Shown: piece after piece, positions 1 through 6,840 of the stretch | How the letters are laid out: the number at the start of each line of letters is the position of its first letter | Position numbering within the stretch: position 1 is the stretch's first letter | Source: a bacterium | Lineage (GTDB): Bacteria; Oederibacteriota; PGYV01; DSBP01 | Reading direction: 5' to 3' | Assembly (NCBI GenBank): GCA_011049465.1 | Contig: DSBP01000238.1 | Coordinates: 1-6,942, forward strand | DNA: 6,942 nucleotides | The notes under the pieces: generated by a model | The model's database searches: none | What the model was told of the DNA's origin: nothing | Seen by the model: only the letters and a program-made list of their open reading frames with translations | Made by a program: the position numbers and the translations under genes

Positions 1-1510
1 AGACAATATAAGGCTCTATCCCGAAATTCACTACTGTCTGCAGTGCGGAAAAGGGGTCATTTGCCCTCATCTTCCCTATAACAAGATGCCCGCCCGCAAT
101 AATGTCAAACGCCGCATCCGCAGTTTCCCTGTTTGGCACATCACCTATTGTCACGACATCGCAGTCCTGTTCCGTAAGCAGTCTTACAACCTGTCCAAAA
201 TTTCTTCTGTTTACCTTTGTCTGGTTTATGCCTTCTATAACGTAGTTTGAGGACGTATCATCAACGGAGAATACATTTATCGCCGGATCATTTATTTCAT
301 TAAGCGTGGAATACAGCGTCGTATCCTTTCCGCTGTTTGTCGGGCCGGAGAGCAGAACAAGCCCGTGCGGCTTGCGTATAAATTTTTTGTAAGCGTCAAT
401 GGTGTCCTCTTCCATACCCAGTTCCGAAAGAGACAACACTTCGGAATCGCTTCGTATTATCTTAAGTATTATCTTCTCCCCGAAAACCGTGGGGAATGTA
501 TGAACCGCAAGATTTATTTCTTTACCCGCGACTCTTATTTTCAGTTTGCTCTCCTGCGGAACATTTTTCTCATTCAGATTCATTTGAGCAAGTTCTTTAA
601 CCTTGTTTAAAAGTCCGTTATAAAGAGTTCTGGGCGGCGACTCAACTTCGTATAAAACACCATCAATCCTTCTCCTTATCCTGCATTTATCCGAAAGAGG
701 CTCTACGTGTATATCTGTTACAGACGCTTCATAAGCATCTGACAGAAGATTTGTCAAAAAAGTATTTACAGGCGTATCCTGTGACACAACTGCCTGCGCC
801 GTATTTGAAACAGGCTCGGAAATAGGAGGCGGCGCCTGAGACTGCTGCGGAGCCATTTGAGGCTGAGGCTGCTGCATCTGCGGCTGTGCCTGAGGCTGCT
901 GCTGATAATGAGACTGCGGCGGGGGCTGCATTTGTTCCCCATAAACCGAACGCTGTATTTTCAGGCCTCCCTGCCCTTCCGCACCGCCCGAACCGCCGGA
1001 CATAGGCGCGGCAAGTATATCGTCAAGCTCATCCACTTTCGCCTTTGCGATTGCTCCTGTTTCTTCTTCTTTAAAACCAAAATATTTATCAAGAAGCTGC
1101 TTTATATCCTCGGCAGGGGCAAGCCTTGCGTCAATTTCCGCCCTGGTCGTTGCTTTCAGGTCGTCAACAACAAGAAAATTCAAAGGGTCGGACATAGCAA
1201 CGGTTATTACCCTGCCCTGTTTGTTTACGGGAATAAGTTTTTCATTTCTCATAAGCTGTTCCGGAAGCAGTCTTAAAACATTCTCCGGTATATCCGGCAG
1301 TTCTTCCACATTTACAAACGGCACACCCATCTGATAGCCCAGAAAAGTCCACAAAATCTCTTTTGTGATATACCCCATATTGATAAGTATCTGTCCTATC
1401 TTTTCTCCTGTCCTCTTTTGCTCCTCCAGGCCGTCTTTTAACTGTTCCTTTGAGATGATGCCTTCTTCCAGAAGCATTTCACCGATAAGCATATTCTTAG
1501 GTTTGCTCAT
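1..1510 (-). CDS. GspE/PilB-family type II secretion/type IV pilus ATPase paralogue with degenerate active site (3' end outside window)
   Basis: Only the first 503 codons are present; the gene continues past the left edge. Residues about 4-145 form an MshEN-type N-terminal domain (MLIGEMLLEEGIISKEQL near the start). A Gly-rich then Gln/Pro-rich linker covers about 170-233. The second N-terminal domain follows (IHVEP at 267-271, RRRIDG at 279-284, PTVFGEK at 340-346), then the RecA-like core from about 350. The family normally drives pseudopilus or pilus assembly at the inner membrane. Here the motifs depart from consensus. Walker A is GPTNSGKD (389-396), with Asp where Ser/Thr binds magnesium. 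The Asp box EDPVE reads DDTSS (417-421). Walker B GEIRD reads GDVPN (456-460). His-box TLHTND reads KMRAND (480-485). The RxPQDGR segment reads NVPQESK (316-322). The start ATG at 1508-1510 has GGGGA five bases upstream. It begins 28 bases after the dnaK stop. Family membership is clear; loss of ATPase activity is inferred. Confidence 0.9.
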   Translation of the reverse strand, partial: MSKPKNMLIGEMLLEEGIISKEQLKDGLEEQKRTGEKIGQILINMGYITKEILWTFLGYQMGVPFVNVEELPDIPENVLRLLPEQLMRNEKLIPVNKQGRVITVAMSDPLNFLVVDDLKATTRAEIDARLAPAEDIKQLLDKYFGFKEEETGAIAKAKVDELDDILAAPMSGGSGGAEGQGGLKIQRSVYGEQMQPPPQSHYQQQPQAQPQMQQPQPQMAPQQSQAPPPISEPVSNTAQAVVSQDTPVNTFLTNLLSDAYEASVTDIHVEPLSDKCRIRRRIDGVLYEVESPPRTLYNGLLNKVKELAQMNLNEKNVPQESKLKIRVAGKEINLAVHTFPTVFGEKIILKIIRSDSEVLSLSELGMEEDTIDAYKKFIRKPHGLVLLSGPTNSGKDTTLYSTLNEINDPAINVFSVDDTSSNYVIEGINQTKVNRRNFGQVVRLLTEQDCDVVTIGDVPNRETADAAFDIIAGGHLVIGKMRANDPFSALQTVVNFGIEPYIV

Positions 1511-1538
1511 ATCTATCCCCTTTTCTTATGTTTTTAAT

Positions 1539-3263
1539 TTAATTATCCTTTTTTTTAAAAAGGTCAAATATTGACTTTTTCTGCCCCTGTTTTTCCCGGT
1601 CCGGAGCCGGTGCGGATGCCGGAAGATTTTCTTCGCCTCCGGGCGCCTGCTCCGTCTCTTTATAATTCTGTTCTGCCTGCAGTTTTTCGCCTTTTGAAAG
1701 CCTTGACGCAAAATCATTTCCAAGTTCTTTTGTCTTTGAATCAACATCCGAATTCGAAAGCCCGGATTCCGGCGTTATCTTAATAGCCTGTTCCTTTCCC
1801 GATGAAAGATCCTTTGCCGAGACTTTTATTATGCCGTTTGCGTCTATGTCAAACAACACCTGTATCTTCGGGGTTCCTTTCTGAGCCGGCGGTATCCCGA
1901 CAAGATCAAAGGTTCCTATGGGTTTATTGTCCGCGGCCATTGGTTTTTCCCCCTGGAAAACTTCTATCCTCACAAATGACTGATCATCTTTTGTCGTTGT
2001 ATATGTCTCGCTTTTCCTTGTGGGAATGGATGAATTTTTTTCTATTATTTTGGAAAATATTCCGCCCTCTGTCTTTATGCCCAGCGAAAACGCCGTAACA
2101 TCAAGAAGAAGAATGTCCCTGATATCACCTTTGAGAACCGACGCCTGCTTCGCGGCTCCCGAGGCAACAGCCTCGTCAGGATTTATACCCGCATACGGCT
2201 CTTTTTTAAATATCCTTTTTACCACGCTTCTTACAAGAGGCATCTTTGTCTGCCCCCCGACAAGAACAACCTCATCAATATCAGATGCCCTCAACCCCGC
2301 GTCCGCCAAAGCTGTCTGGCAGGGGCCCGCGGTGCTTTCCGCTATATCTTTTGTAATCTCTTCAAGTTTTGTTTTGGTAAGAACTGTTTTCAGATGCTTT
2401 GGGCCGTCTTTTGTAACCGCAATAAAAGGCAGTGTTATTTCAACCGAATCAAGAGTGGAAAGATTTATTTTTGCTTTTTCAGCGCCGTCCTTCAGCCTCT
2501 GAAGAGCAACCCTGTCATTTCTCAAATCAATACCTTCTGCCTTGTAAAACTCAGCCACAAGATAATCTATAACCGCCTGGTCAAAATCGTCCCCGCCAAG
2601 ATGCGTGTCCCCGCAGGTTGAAAGAACCTTGAAAATTCCCTGTCCAAGTTCAAGAATGGATGTATCAAAAGTTCCTCCGCCAAGGTCATAAATGACAATT
2701 CTTGTCCTCACCTTGCTGTCAAATCCGCTCGCAAGCGCCGCGGCAGTGGGCTCATTTATGATTCTGACAATATCAAGCCCCGCGATTTTGCCCGAGTCTT
2801 TCGTGGCCTGTCTCTGCGAATCATTAAAATAAGCAGGAACCGTCACAACCGCTTTTTCAACAGGCTCCCTTAAATATGCTTCCGCGTCTTTTTTCAGTTT
2901 CATAAGAACCATCGCGGAAAGTTCGGGAGGCGAATAAGTCCTGCCCGCCACTTCAACCCAGACATCTCCGTTTGACGCGGGAACAAGTTTATAAGGAATG
3001 CTCTTTATATCTCCTGAAACTATCTTATCGCTGAATTTCCTGCCCATAAACCTTTTTATTGAAAAAACCGTATTTTCGGGATTCATAACCTGCTGTCTTT
3101 TTGCCTGATTCCCCACAAGAAGCCCTCCCTCTTTCGTAAAAGCAACAACAGACGGAGTCGTGCGGAAGTTCTCGTCATTTGGTATTACCAAAAGACGCTC
3201 TCCCTCCATTATTCCCATACAGGAATTTGTGGTTCCCAAATCAATACCTATAATTTTTGACAT
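1539..3263 (-). CDS. dnaK: Hsp70 chaperone DnaK, short form lacking the helical lid
   Basis: A 574-residue Hsp70. The nucleotide-binding domain (1-383) is close to E. coli DnaK: GIDLGTTNS (6-14), catalytic K70, Y145/N147/D148 and R167 for J-domain docking, NEPTAAALASG (170-180), DLGGGTFD (193-200) and VVLVGGQTKMPLV (332-344). The hydrophobic linker ILLLD is at 384-388, and the beta-sandwich substrate domain runs to about 500 (DVTAFSLG, FDIDANGI at 471-478, VSAKD). After SGLS (500-503) only 71 residues remain. They hold one possible helix (504-534), an Ala/Pro/Glu-rich stretch and a basic end SIFDLFKKKDN, so most of the roughly 100-residue lid is absent. DnaK is usually 610-640 residues. The start at 3263 is supported by AAGGGAG five bases upstream. 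It follows a J-domain gene by 36 bases and precedes the secretion ATPase gene, with no grpE nearby. This suggests a specialised paralogue rather than the housekeeping copy (inference). Confidence 0.95.
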   Translation of the reverse strand: MSKIIGIDLGTTNSCMGIMEGERLLVIPNDENFRTTPSVVAFTKEGGLLVGNQAKRQQVMNPENTVFSIKRFMGRKFSDKIVSGDIKSIPYKLVPASNGDVWVEVAGRTYSPPELSAMVLMKLKKDAEAYLREPVEKAVVTVPAYFNDSQRQATKDSGKIAGLDIVRIINEPTAAALASGFDSKVRTRIVIYDLGGGTFDTSILELGQGIFKVLSTCGDTHLGGDDFDQAVIDYLVAEFYKAEGIDLRNDRVALQRLKDGAEKAKINLSTLDSVEITLPFIAVTKDGPKHLKTVLTKTKLEEITKDIAESTAGPCQTALADAGLRASDIDEVVLVGGQTKMPLVRSVVKRIFKKEPYAGINPDEAVASGAAKQASVLKGDIRDILLLDVTAFSLGIKTEGGIFSKIIEKNSSIPTRKSETYTTTKDDQSFVRIEVFQGEKPMAADNKPIGTFDLVGIPPAQKGTPKIQVLFDIDANGIIKVSAKDLSSGKEQAIKITPESGLSNSDVDSKTKELGNDFASRLSKGEKLQAEQNYKETEQAPGGEENLPASAPAPDREKQGQKKSIFDLFKKKDN

Positions 3264-3299
3264 CTGAACTCCCTTAATAAAGTTTTAAAACCATACAAA

Positions 3300-3869
3300 T
3301 TACACAGAGCTCTTTTTTGCCCTTTCAATTTCTATCTTCAGTTCCCTGAACTTTTCAAGCGTCCTTGAATAATGCACAGCATCCGGATCAAGTTTCACCG
3401 CTTCCATAAATGCCCGCAAAGCCTCTTCCAGCTTGTTTGTGGCAGTATAAAGAACTCCAAGATTATACATCGTTTCGCTCATCTTATAAGTCCCGTACGA
3501 CTGCTGAAATTTCCCCATTGCGGCGCCTTTATTGACATCATAATTATTCACACCTTCCTCAAAAAGCCTGCGCGCCTGCTCGTATTTTTTCTTTTCTCCG
3601 CCCTGAAACACATTAAACTTCCGTTCCGCCGGATTCTTTTTCAGAACCGCGAATATCATAAAATTATATATTTTTCTTCTCAAGGGATGAGAGAGCACTT
3701 TATACGCCTCTACCGCCCGGGATGTCTTTTCGTGAGCCCAGTCAGGCCTTTCCGGATTGTGGTCAGGGTGATACTTATAAAGCATCAGCCTGAAAGCATT
3801 GTCTATTTCTTCCTGCGTGGCGGCCGGGTACAGCTCTAAAATCTCATAAAAATTAAGTTCCTGTGCCAT
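3300..3869 (-). CDS. J-domain protein (class C) with C-terminal TPR-like region
   Basis: A 189-residue protein. Residues about 5-70 are a J-domain: NFYEILEL helix I, helix II ending YKYHPDH with the invariant HPD at 34-36, then helix III (AVEAYKVLSHPLRRKIYN). J-domains stimulate Hsp70 ATP hydrolysis and deliver clients. There is no Gly/Phe region, zinc-finger domain or DnaJ C-terminal domain, so it is a class C co-chaperone. Residues about 96-165 look like one weak and one good TPR (MYNLGVLYTATNKLEEALRAF at 134-154, then KLDPD), likely a protein-binding surface for a client or scaffold. It has no signal peptide or membrane segment, so it should be cytoplasmic. It lies four bases after the receptor gene and 36 bases before dnaK, making it the obvious partner of that Hsp70. 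The final residues (KKSSV) are basic and uncharacterised. The J-domain call is firm; the exact number of TPRs is not. Confidence 0.92.
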   Translation of the reverse strand: MAQELNFYEILELYPAATQEEIDNAFRLMLYKYHPDHNPERPDWAHEKTSRAVEAYKVLSHPLRRKIYNFMIFAVLKKNPAERKFNVFQGGEKKKYEQARRLFEEGVNNYDVNKGAAMGKFQQSYGTYKMSETMYNLGVLYTATNKLEEALRAFMEAVKLDPDAVHYSRTLEKFRELKIEIERAKKSSV

Positions 3870-3873
3870 TTTT

Positions 3874-5319
3874 CTAAAACCTGGTCCCTTTCAGCCTGAA
3901 GAGTTCAATCGCGTCCCCTTCAGCCATATTTATGGAATCCACCTTTTCATAATCAGCAAGGCGGCGCGTTCCTGACGCGGTGTCAACCGTCGCGTAAACA
4001 TCCGTGGCAAAACTCTTTTTTTGCCCGTATTTTGAGGCAAAACCTATATAATCCATTATTGCATTATACTTTTCCAACGAGCTTTTATCAACAAAATTTT
4101 TGGTCATTGTTCCCTTTGTCATAACAAAGTTTACATTAAAATCCTCTATCCGGCACCCCAAAGTCATTTTGCTTTTTACCATATTCACAAGTTCTTTCCT
4201 TATTTCCATAGTTGATATAAGCGCCCTCTTTTCATCATCCTCGTGCCGGAAAGGATATCCAAAGCCAATAAGAATAAAACGCTCCGTAACCTTCAGAATC
4301 GCGCCCTGATATTCTATGGCGGTCAACGAAACTTTCTCAACAAACTTTTTTATGATGTCCTTCAGATCCTCGGACACAAGCTCAAACGTAAAGCCCGAAA
4401 AACCGCTTATATCTATAAAAACAAAAGAACACTCGGAAGAATCAGACCCGGGCGGCGGATAATAACCTTTTGTGATTTTATCCGTCATCTCCTGATAAGT
4501 AAAAACCTCATAGGCTTTTTTCAGGTCTTCCATCTCCTTGAGCCCATCCGCCACGGTTTCAAACGCGTCCTTTATACGCACTTTTTCCTTCAGCTCCACA
4601 AGCATCCGGTTAAAATCATCGGCCAGAACTCCGGTTTCGTCATTTGATTTCACATTAACCGCCACATCAAGATTGCCCTGCGCGACCTTTCTCATCCCCA
4701 ACGCGATTATGTTAAAATTGCGGGTTATTATATTCGCGAGCATCCAGGCGCCTCCAAAACCCGCGCCAAGGAGCACAATCGTCAGAATTATCATATTCAG
4801 TATCATTATGTTCAGCGCCCTGTTATGGGCTTTTTTTGAGAATTTGATAACAATAGAGGCAAATCCGGCGTCTTTTATGCTTATTGCCATTTCGGTTTTT
4901 ATTGAATCAGAGAGTTTTGTTTCAATCAGTTCCCCTATCAATACGCTGTTTTTCTTTTTTGTGTCAATTTCCCTGTAATCCTTTTCCAGAAGAGACTTAT
5001 TCATCGCATAGGCCTTTATCTCTTTTTCCTTGTCAAGAATGGCCATAAGTATAATGTTGCGGTCAAGCCCGGAAAGTATTTCCATAAACTTCTCATACAC
5101 CTGCCAGTTCACATCCGCGCTGTCCCACGAGGTCACAAGCCGCAAAGCGCTGAGCGATTCCGCGACCTTTCGCGCGTTTGCCTTTACCTGTCTGTCCTGA
5201 ATATCAATATTCATCTTTATCGTGTACCCGAGCACAACACCCATAGTCACAATTATCAGAGAAAATATGAGAATAATTATTTTATTTCTTAAACTGAAGC
5301 GGACTTTTCTTTTTTTCAT
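3874..5319 (-). CDS. Membrane HAMP receptor with degenerate class III adenylate/guanylate cyclase-like domain
   Basis: A 481-residue membrane protein. A basic N-terminus (MKKRKVRF) leads into transmembrane helix 1 (about 13-33). An extracytoplasmic region of about 135 residues follows, then transmembrane helix 2 (about 170-195), a HAMP linker (about 196-247, with GNLDVAVNVKSNDETGVLADDFN), a connecting helix, and a class III cyclase-like domain (about 295-475). The cyclase fold is recognisable from FVFIDISGFSGF (299-310), FGYPFRHEDDEKRA (353-366) and YNAIMDYIGFASKY (418-431). The first metal ligand D303 is present. At the second metal site the usual GD reads E346-R347. D423 of the IGD motif is kept, but the transition-state Asn and Arg positions read G426 and K430. 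The cyclase reaction is therefore doubtful and a signalling or scaffolding role is more likely (inference). It starts 18 bases after the propeller lipoprotein gene, consistent with a shared envelope function. The sensory domain family was not recognised. Confidence 0.88.
   Translation of the reverse strand: MKKRKVRFSLRNKIIILIFSLIIVTMGVVLGYTIKMNIDIQDRQVKANARKVAESLSALRLVTSWDSADVNWQVYEKFMEILSGLDRNIILMAILDKEKEIKAYAMNKSLLEKDYREIDTKKKNSVLIGELIETKLSDSIKTEMAISIKDAGFASIVIKFSKKAHNRALNIMILNMIILTIVLLGAGFGGAWMLANIITRNFNIIALGMRKVAQGNLDVAVNVKSNDETGVLADDFNRMLVELKEKVRIKDAFETVADGLKEMEDLKKAYEVFTYQEMTDKITKGYYPPPGSDSSECSFVFIDISGFSGFTFELVSEDLKDIIKKFVEKVSLTAIEYQGAILKVTERFILIGFGYPFRHEDDEKRALISTMEIRKELVNMVKSKMTLGCRIEDFNVNFVMTKGTMTKNFVDKSSLEKYNAIMDYIGFASKYGQKKSFATDVYATVDTASGTRRLADYEKVDSINMAEGDAIELFRLKGTRF
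3880..3890 (-). promoter_or_regulatory. Ribosome binding region of the J-domain gene inside the receptor gene end
   Basis: The minus strand reads AAGGGACCAGG here, within the last codons of the receptor gene (K-G-T-R-F-stop). The nearer AGG is 10 bases from the J-protein ATG at 3869. The receptor stop TAG is at 3874-3876, leaving only four bases between the genes. This favours coupled translation of the receptor and the J-protein. Confidence 0.5.
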
Positions 5320-5333
5320 ATTTTACGGATTCA

Positions 5334-5339
5334 CTCCTT
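5334..5339 (-). promoter_or_regulatory. Ribosome binding site of the receptor gene, overlapping the upstream stop codon
   Basis: AAGGAG on the minus strand overlaps the TAA stop (5338-5340) of the propeller lipoprotein gene. It stands 14 bases from the receptor ATG at 5319, longer than the usual 5-9. An in-frame TAA at 5323-5325 rules out a longer protein, so 5319 is the earliest possible ATG. The overlap suggests translational coupling of the two genes. Confidence 0.6.
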
Positions 5340-6708
5340 ATTTTGCTACCGATTCAAGCGCGTAAAAATTTGTCTTTCCGTCTCCGAGATATATCATTCC
5401 GTCCCCGCCTATGCAGGAAGTTTTAATCGCTCCGTCAAATTCCATACTCCAGACTTTTTTCCCTGTCTTCGCGTCAAGCACAAACAGCTCCCTGCCTCCG
5501 GCTATGTAAATCAGTTCGTTCACGACAAAAGCGGTGGTAAATATCCTCTGCCCCGTATCTGTCTTCCAAAGCATTCTTCCCGTCGAAGCGTCAAGCGCGT
5601 ACACATTTCTGCCATTCGAGCCCACATACAAAACTCCGTCTTTGATAACAGGCGATGAGCCTACCCATCCGCCTGTTTCAAAGGTCCATTTCATTGCTCC
5701 GCTTATCGAGTCAATGGCGTGGACCTTTCTGTCGTCCGCGCCAAAGTACAAAACCCCGCCGTGTTCCGCGGGAACCGACGCTATGGCATTCTGCGCCTGA
5801 TAAGTAATCTGGATCTGCCCGGTTTCAAGGTCAAGCCCGTAAAGCGTCTTGTCAAGCGAGCCAATATAAAGCATTCCGTTTGCGATTGTCGGAGACGAAG
5901 CAATAGGCCCTTGCGCCGCGGTTTTCCATTTTACGGCGCCGTTTTTTCTATCAAGCGCGTATATATGGTTGTCCATACATCCGATATATACCAGCCCCGC
6001 AAAAACCGCGGGCGAAGAAAGTTTGACCTGCCCGCCAAGTTTTGTTTTCCAAACTTCTTTTCCCGTTTCTATGTTCACCGCAAAAAACATACCCAAATCA
6101 TTCGCAAAATAGAGAGTATTCCCGTAAAGCGCGGCAGTGGAGCTCACGGCTCCCATTGCGGGGAATTTCCACGCAGCCTGACCGGTTTTCTTGTTGATTG
6201 CGTAAAAATTATTATCCATAGAACCTATATAAATGTTTTCCTCGTCCATAACAGGCGATGCGTCAAAACCCGCCCCTGCCCTGAAGCGCCACTTAAGCTC
6301 AAGCGGCGGCAGTATGTTGAAACCGCTGTAAAAATCGTGGGAAGGCACCCCTCTGAACATAGCCCATACATATTTTCCTTTTTCGGTCTTTACTGTAGCT
6401 GCTTTCCGGGACGCCTTCACTATTTCGGTTTTCTGCTTTTCTATCTGCTTTTTTATTTCCTGAACTTTCTGGCGGGATTCCTGCGTTGTTTTTTTGGATG
6501 CGGTTGTAAGCTCTTTCTCAAGGTTTTTCAGCTGATCTCTCTGCGCTTTCACAACACGCTGAAGTTTCTCAAGCTCCTCAAGCTCGGCTCCTCCGCTTAT
6601 GCTCAGCTCTATTTTGACATCTTCTTCCTCTGCTCCGCCTATGCACCCGGACATCAAAAAACAAAAAACAAAAGCCAAAACCGCCAAAAACATATACTTA
6701 AAACGCAT
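5338..6708 (-). CDS. Lipoprotein with coiled coil and eight-bladed PQQ-like beta-propeller
   Basis: A 456-residue exported lipoprotein. It has a basic N-terminus (MRFK), a hydrophobic core and a lipobox-like LMSGC, with the lipidated Cys at 22. Position +2 is Ile rather than Asp, so under the usual Lol rule it would go to the outer membrane if the cell has one. Residues about 41-103 are strongly charged and heptad-like, predicting a coiled coil. From about 113 (WAMFRG) to the end is a PQQ_2-type propeller. Eight strand signatures of the form YxG-x(5-6)-YALD begin at residues 160, 200, 241, 281, 321, 361, 401 and 440, a period close to 40. This is the non-enzymatic repeat type found in BamB-like scaffolds. 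No quinoprotein dehydrogenase active-site features or partner domains are seen. It is the first gene of the operon, behind a good promoter. The start at 6708 has AAAGGGG five bases upstream. Function is unknown; binding or scaffolding in the envelope is likely. Confidence 0.9.
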   Translation of the reverse strand: MRFKYMFLAVLAFVFCFLMSGCIGGAEEEDVKIELSISGGAELEELEKLQRVVKAQRDQLKNLEKELTTASKKTTQESRQKVQEIKKQIEKQKTEIVKASRKAATVKTEKGKYVWAMFRGVPSHDFYSGFNILPPLELKWRFRAGAGFDASPVMDEENIYIGSMDNNFYAINKKTGQAAWKFPAMGAVSSTAALYGNTLYFANDLGMFFAVNIETGKEVWKTKLGGQVKLSSPAVFAGLVYIGCMDNHIYALDRKNGAVKWKTAAQGPIASSPTIANGMLYIGSLDKTLYGLDLETGQIQITYQAQNAIASVPAEHGGVLYFGADDRKVHAIDSISGAMKWTFETGGWVGSSPVIKDGVLYVGSNGRNVYALDASTGRMLWKTDTGQRIFTTAFVVNELIYIAGGRELFVLDAKTGKKVWSMEFDGAIKTSCIGGDGMIYLGDGKTNFYALESVAK

Positions 6709-6739
6709 ACATTCCCCTTTCAGTTAAATTAGTATAATA

Positions 6740-6768
6740 ATCTTATCAAATAAGACATATACTGTCAA
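6740..6768 (-). promoter_or_regulatory. Sigma-70-type promoter for the five-gene operon
   Basis: On the minus strand a perfect -35 box TTGACA (6763-6768) is followed, after exactly 17 bases, by TAAGAT (6740-6745), which matches four of six positions of the TATAAT consensus. Transcription would start near 6733, giving a leader of about 25 bases before the lipoprotein ATG at 6708. No comparable promoter is visible in the short gaps between the five genes, so this probably drives the whole unit. Confidence 0.75.
6741..6755. promoter_or_regulatory. Inverted repeat overlapping the promoter, possible operator
   Basis: The sequence TCTTAT-CAA-ATAAGA is a perfect 6-base inverted repeat with a 3-base centre. 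It covers most of the -10 box and part of the spacer. A weaker GACA-N5-TGTC dyad (6754-6766) overlaps the -35 box. The position would suit a repressor site, but short AT-rich palindromes arise by chance, so this is tentative. Confidence 0.3.
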
Positions 6769-6790
6769 TTTGGATTATGGTTCGAAAAAA

Positions 6791-6819
6791 CAGGGATAAG
6801 GGAATGGGGGTTGGGGAAT
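6791..6819 (+). repeat. G-rich direct repeat, copy 1, with G-quadruplex pattern
   Basis: A 29-base element beginning CAGGGATAAGGGAATGGGG. It matches copy 2 (6914-6942) at 27 of 29 positions, including the first 19 bases without a mismatch. Positions 6793-6816 contain four G-runs of at least three with loops of 4, 3 and 2 bases, which fits the standard G-quadruplex pattern on the plus strand. Confidence 0.8.
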
Positions 6820-6840
6820 AGCGGAGAATTGAGAGCAGTG

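Noticed and set aside
1549..1561. A AAA AAG slippery heptamer near the dnaK stop, as a programmed frameshift
   Set aside because: A -1 shift would reach a stop after one codon, so nothing new is encoded; the A-run simply encodes the terminal lysines.
1526..1747. A second minus-strand frame overlapping the dnaK 3' end, considered as a frameshifted lid
   Set aside because: Its translation does not resemble the DnaK helical lid, and the dnaK frame itself ends cleanly with a stop just before the next gene's ribosome site.
3264..3299. Heat-shock promoter or CIRCE element before dnaK
   Set aside because: The 36-base gap has a ribosome site and AT-rich sequence but no TTAGCACTC-type inverted repeat or clear promoter.
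3874..5319. Methyl-accepting chemotaxis protein or histidine kinase
   Set aside because: Two transmembrane helices and HAMP are present, but the output domain has cyclase-fold motifs and no chemotaxis signalling hairpin or kinase boxes.
5338..6708. PQQ-dependent dehydrogenase
   Set aside because: Only the propeller repeat is shared. It is a lipoprotein with a coiled coil, shorter than the enzymes and without cofactor or cytochrome motifs.
5719..6732. A 337-codon open frame on the plus strand opposite the propeller lipoprotein
   Set aside because: It is antisense to a gene with clear repeats, signal peptide and ribosome site. Its product is rich in Phe, Arg and Cys and has no recognisable domain.
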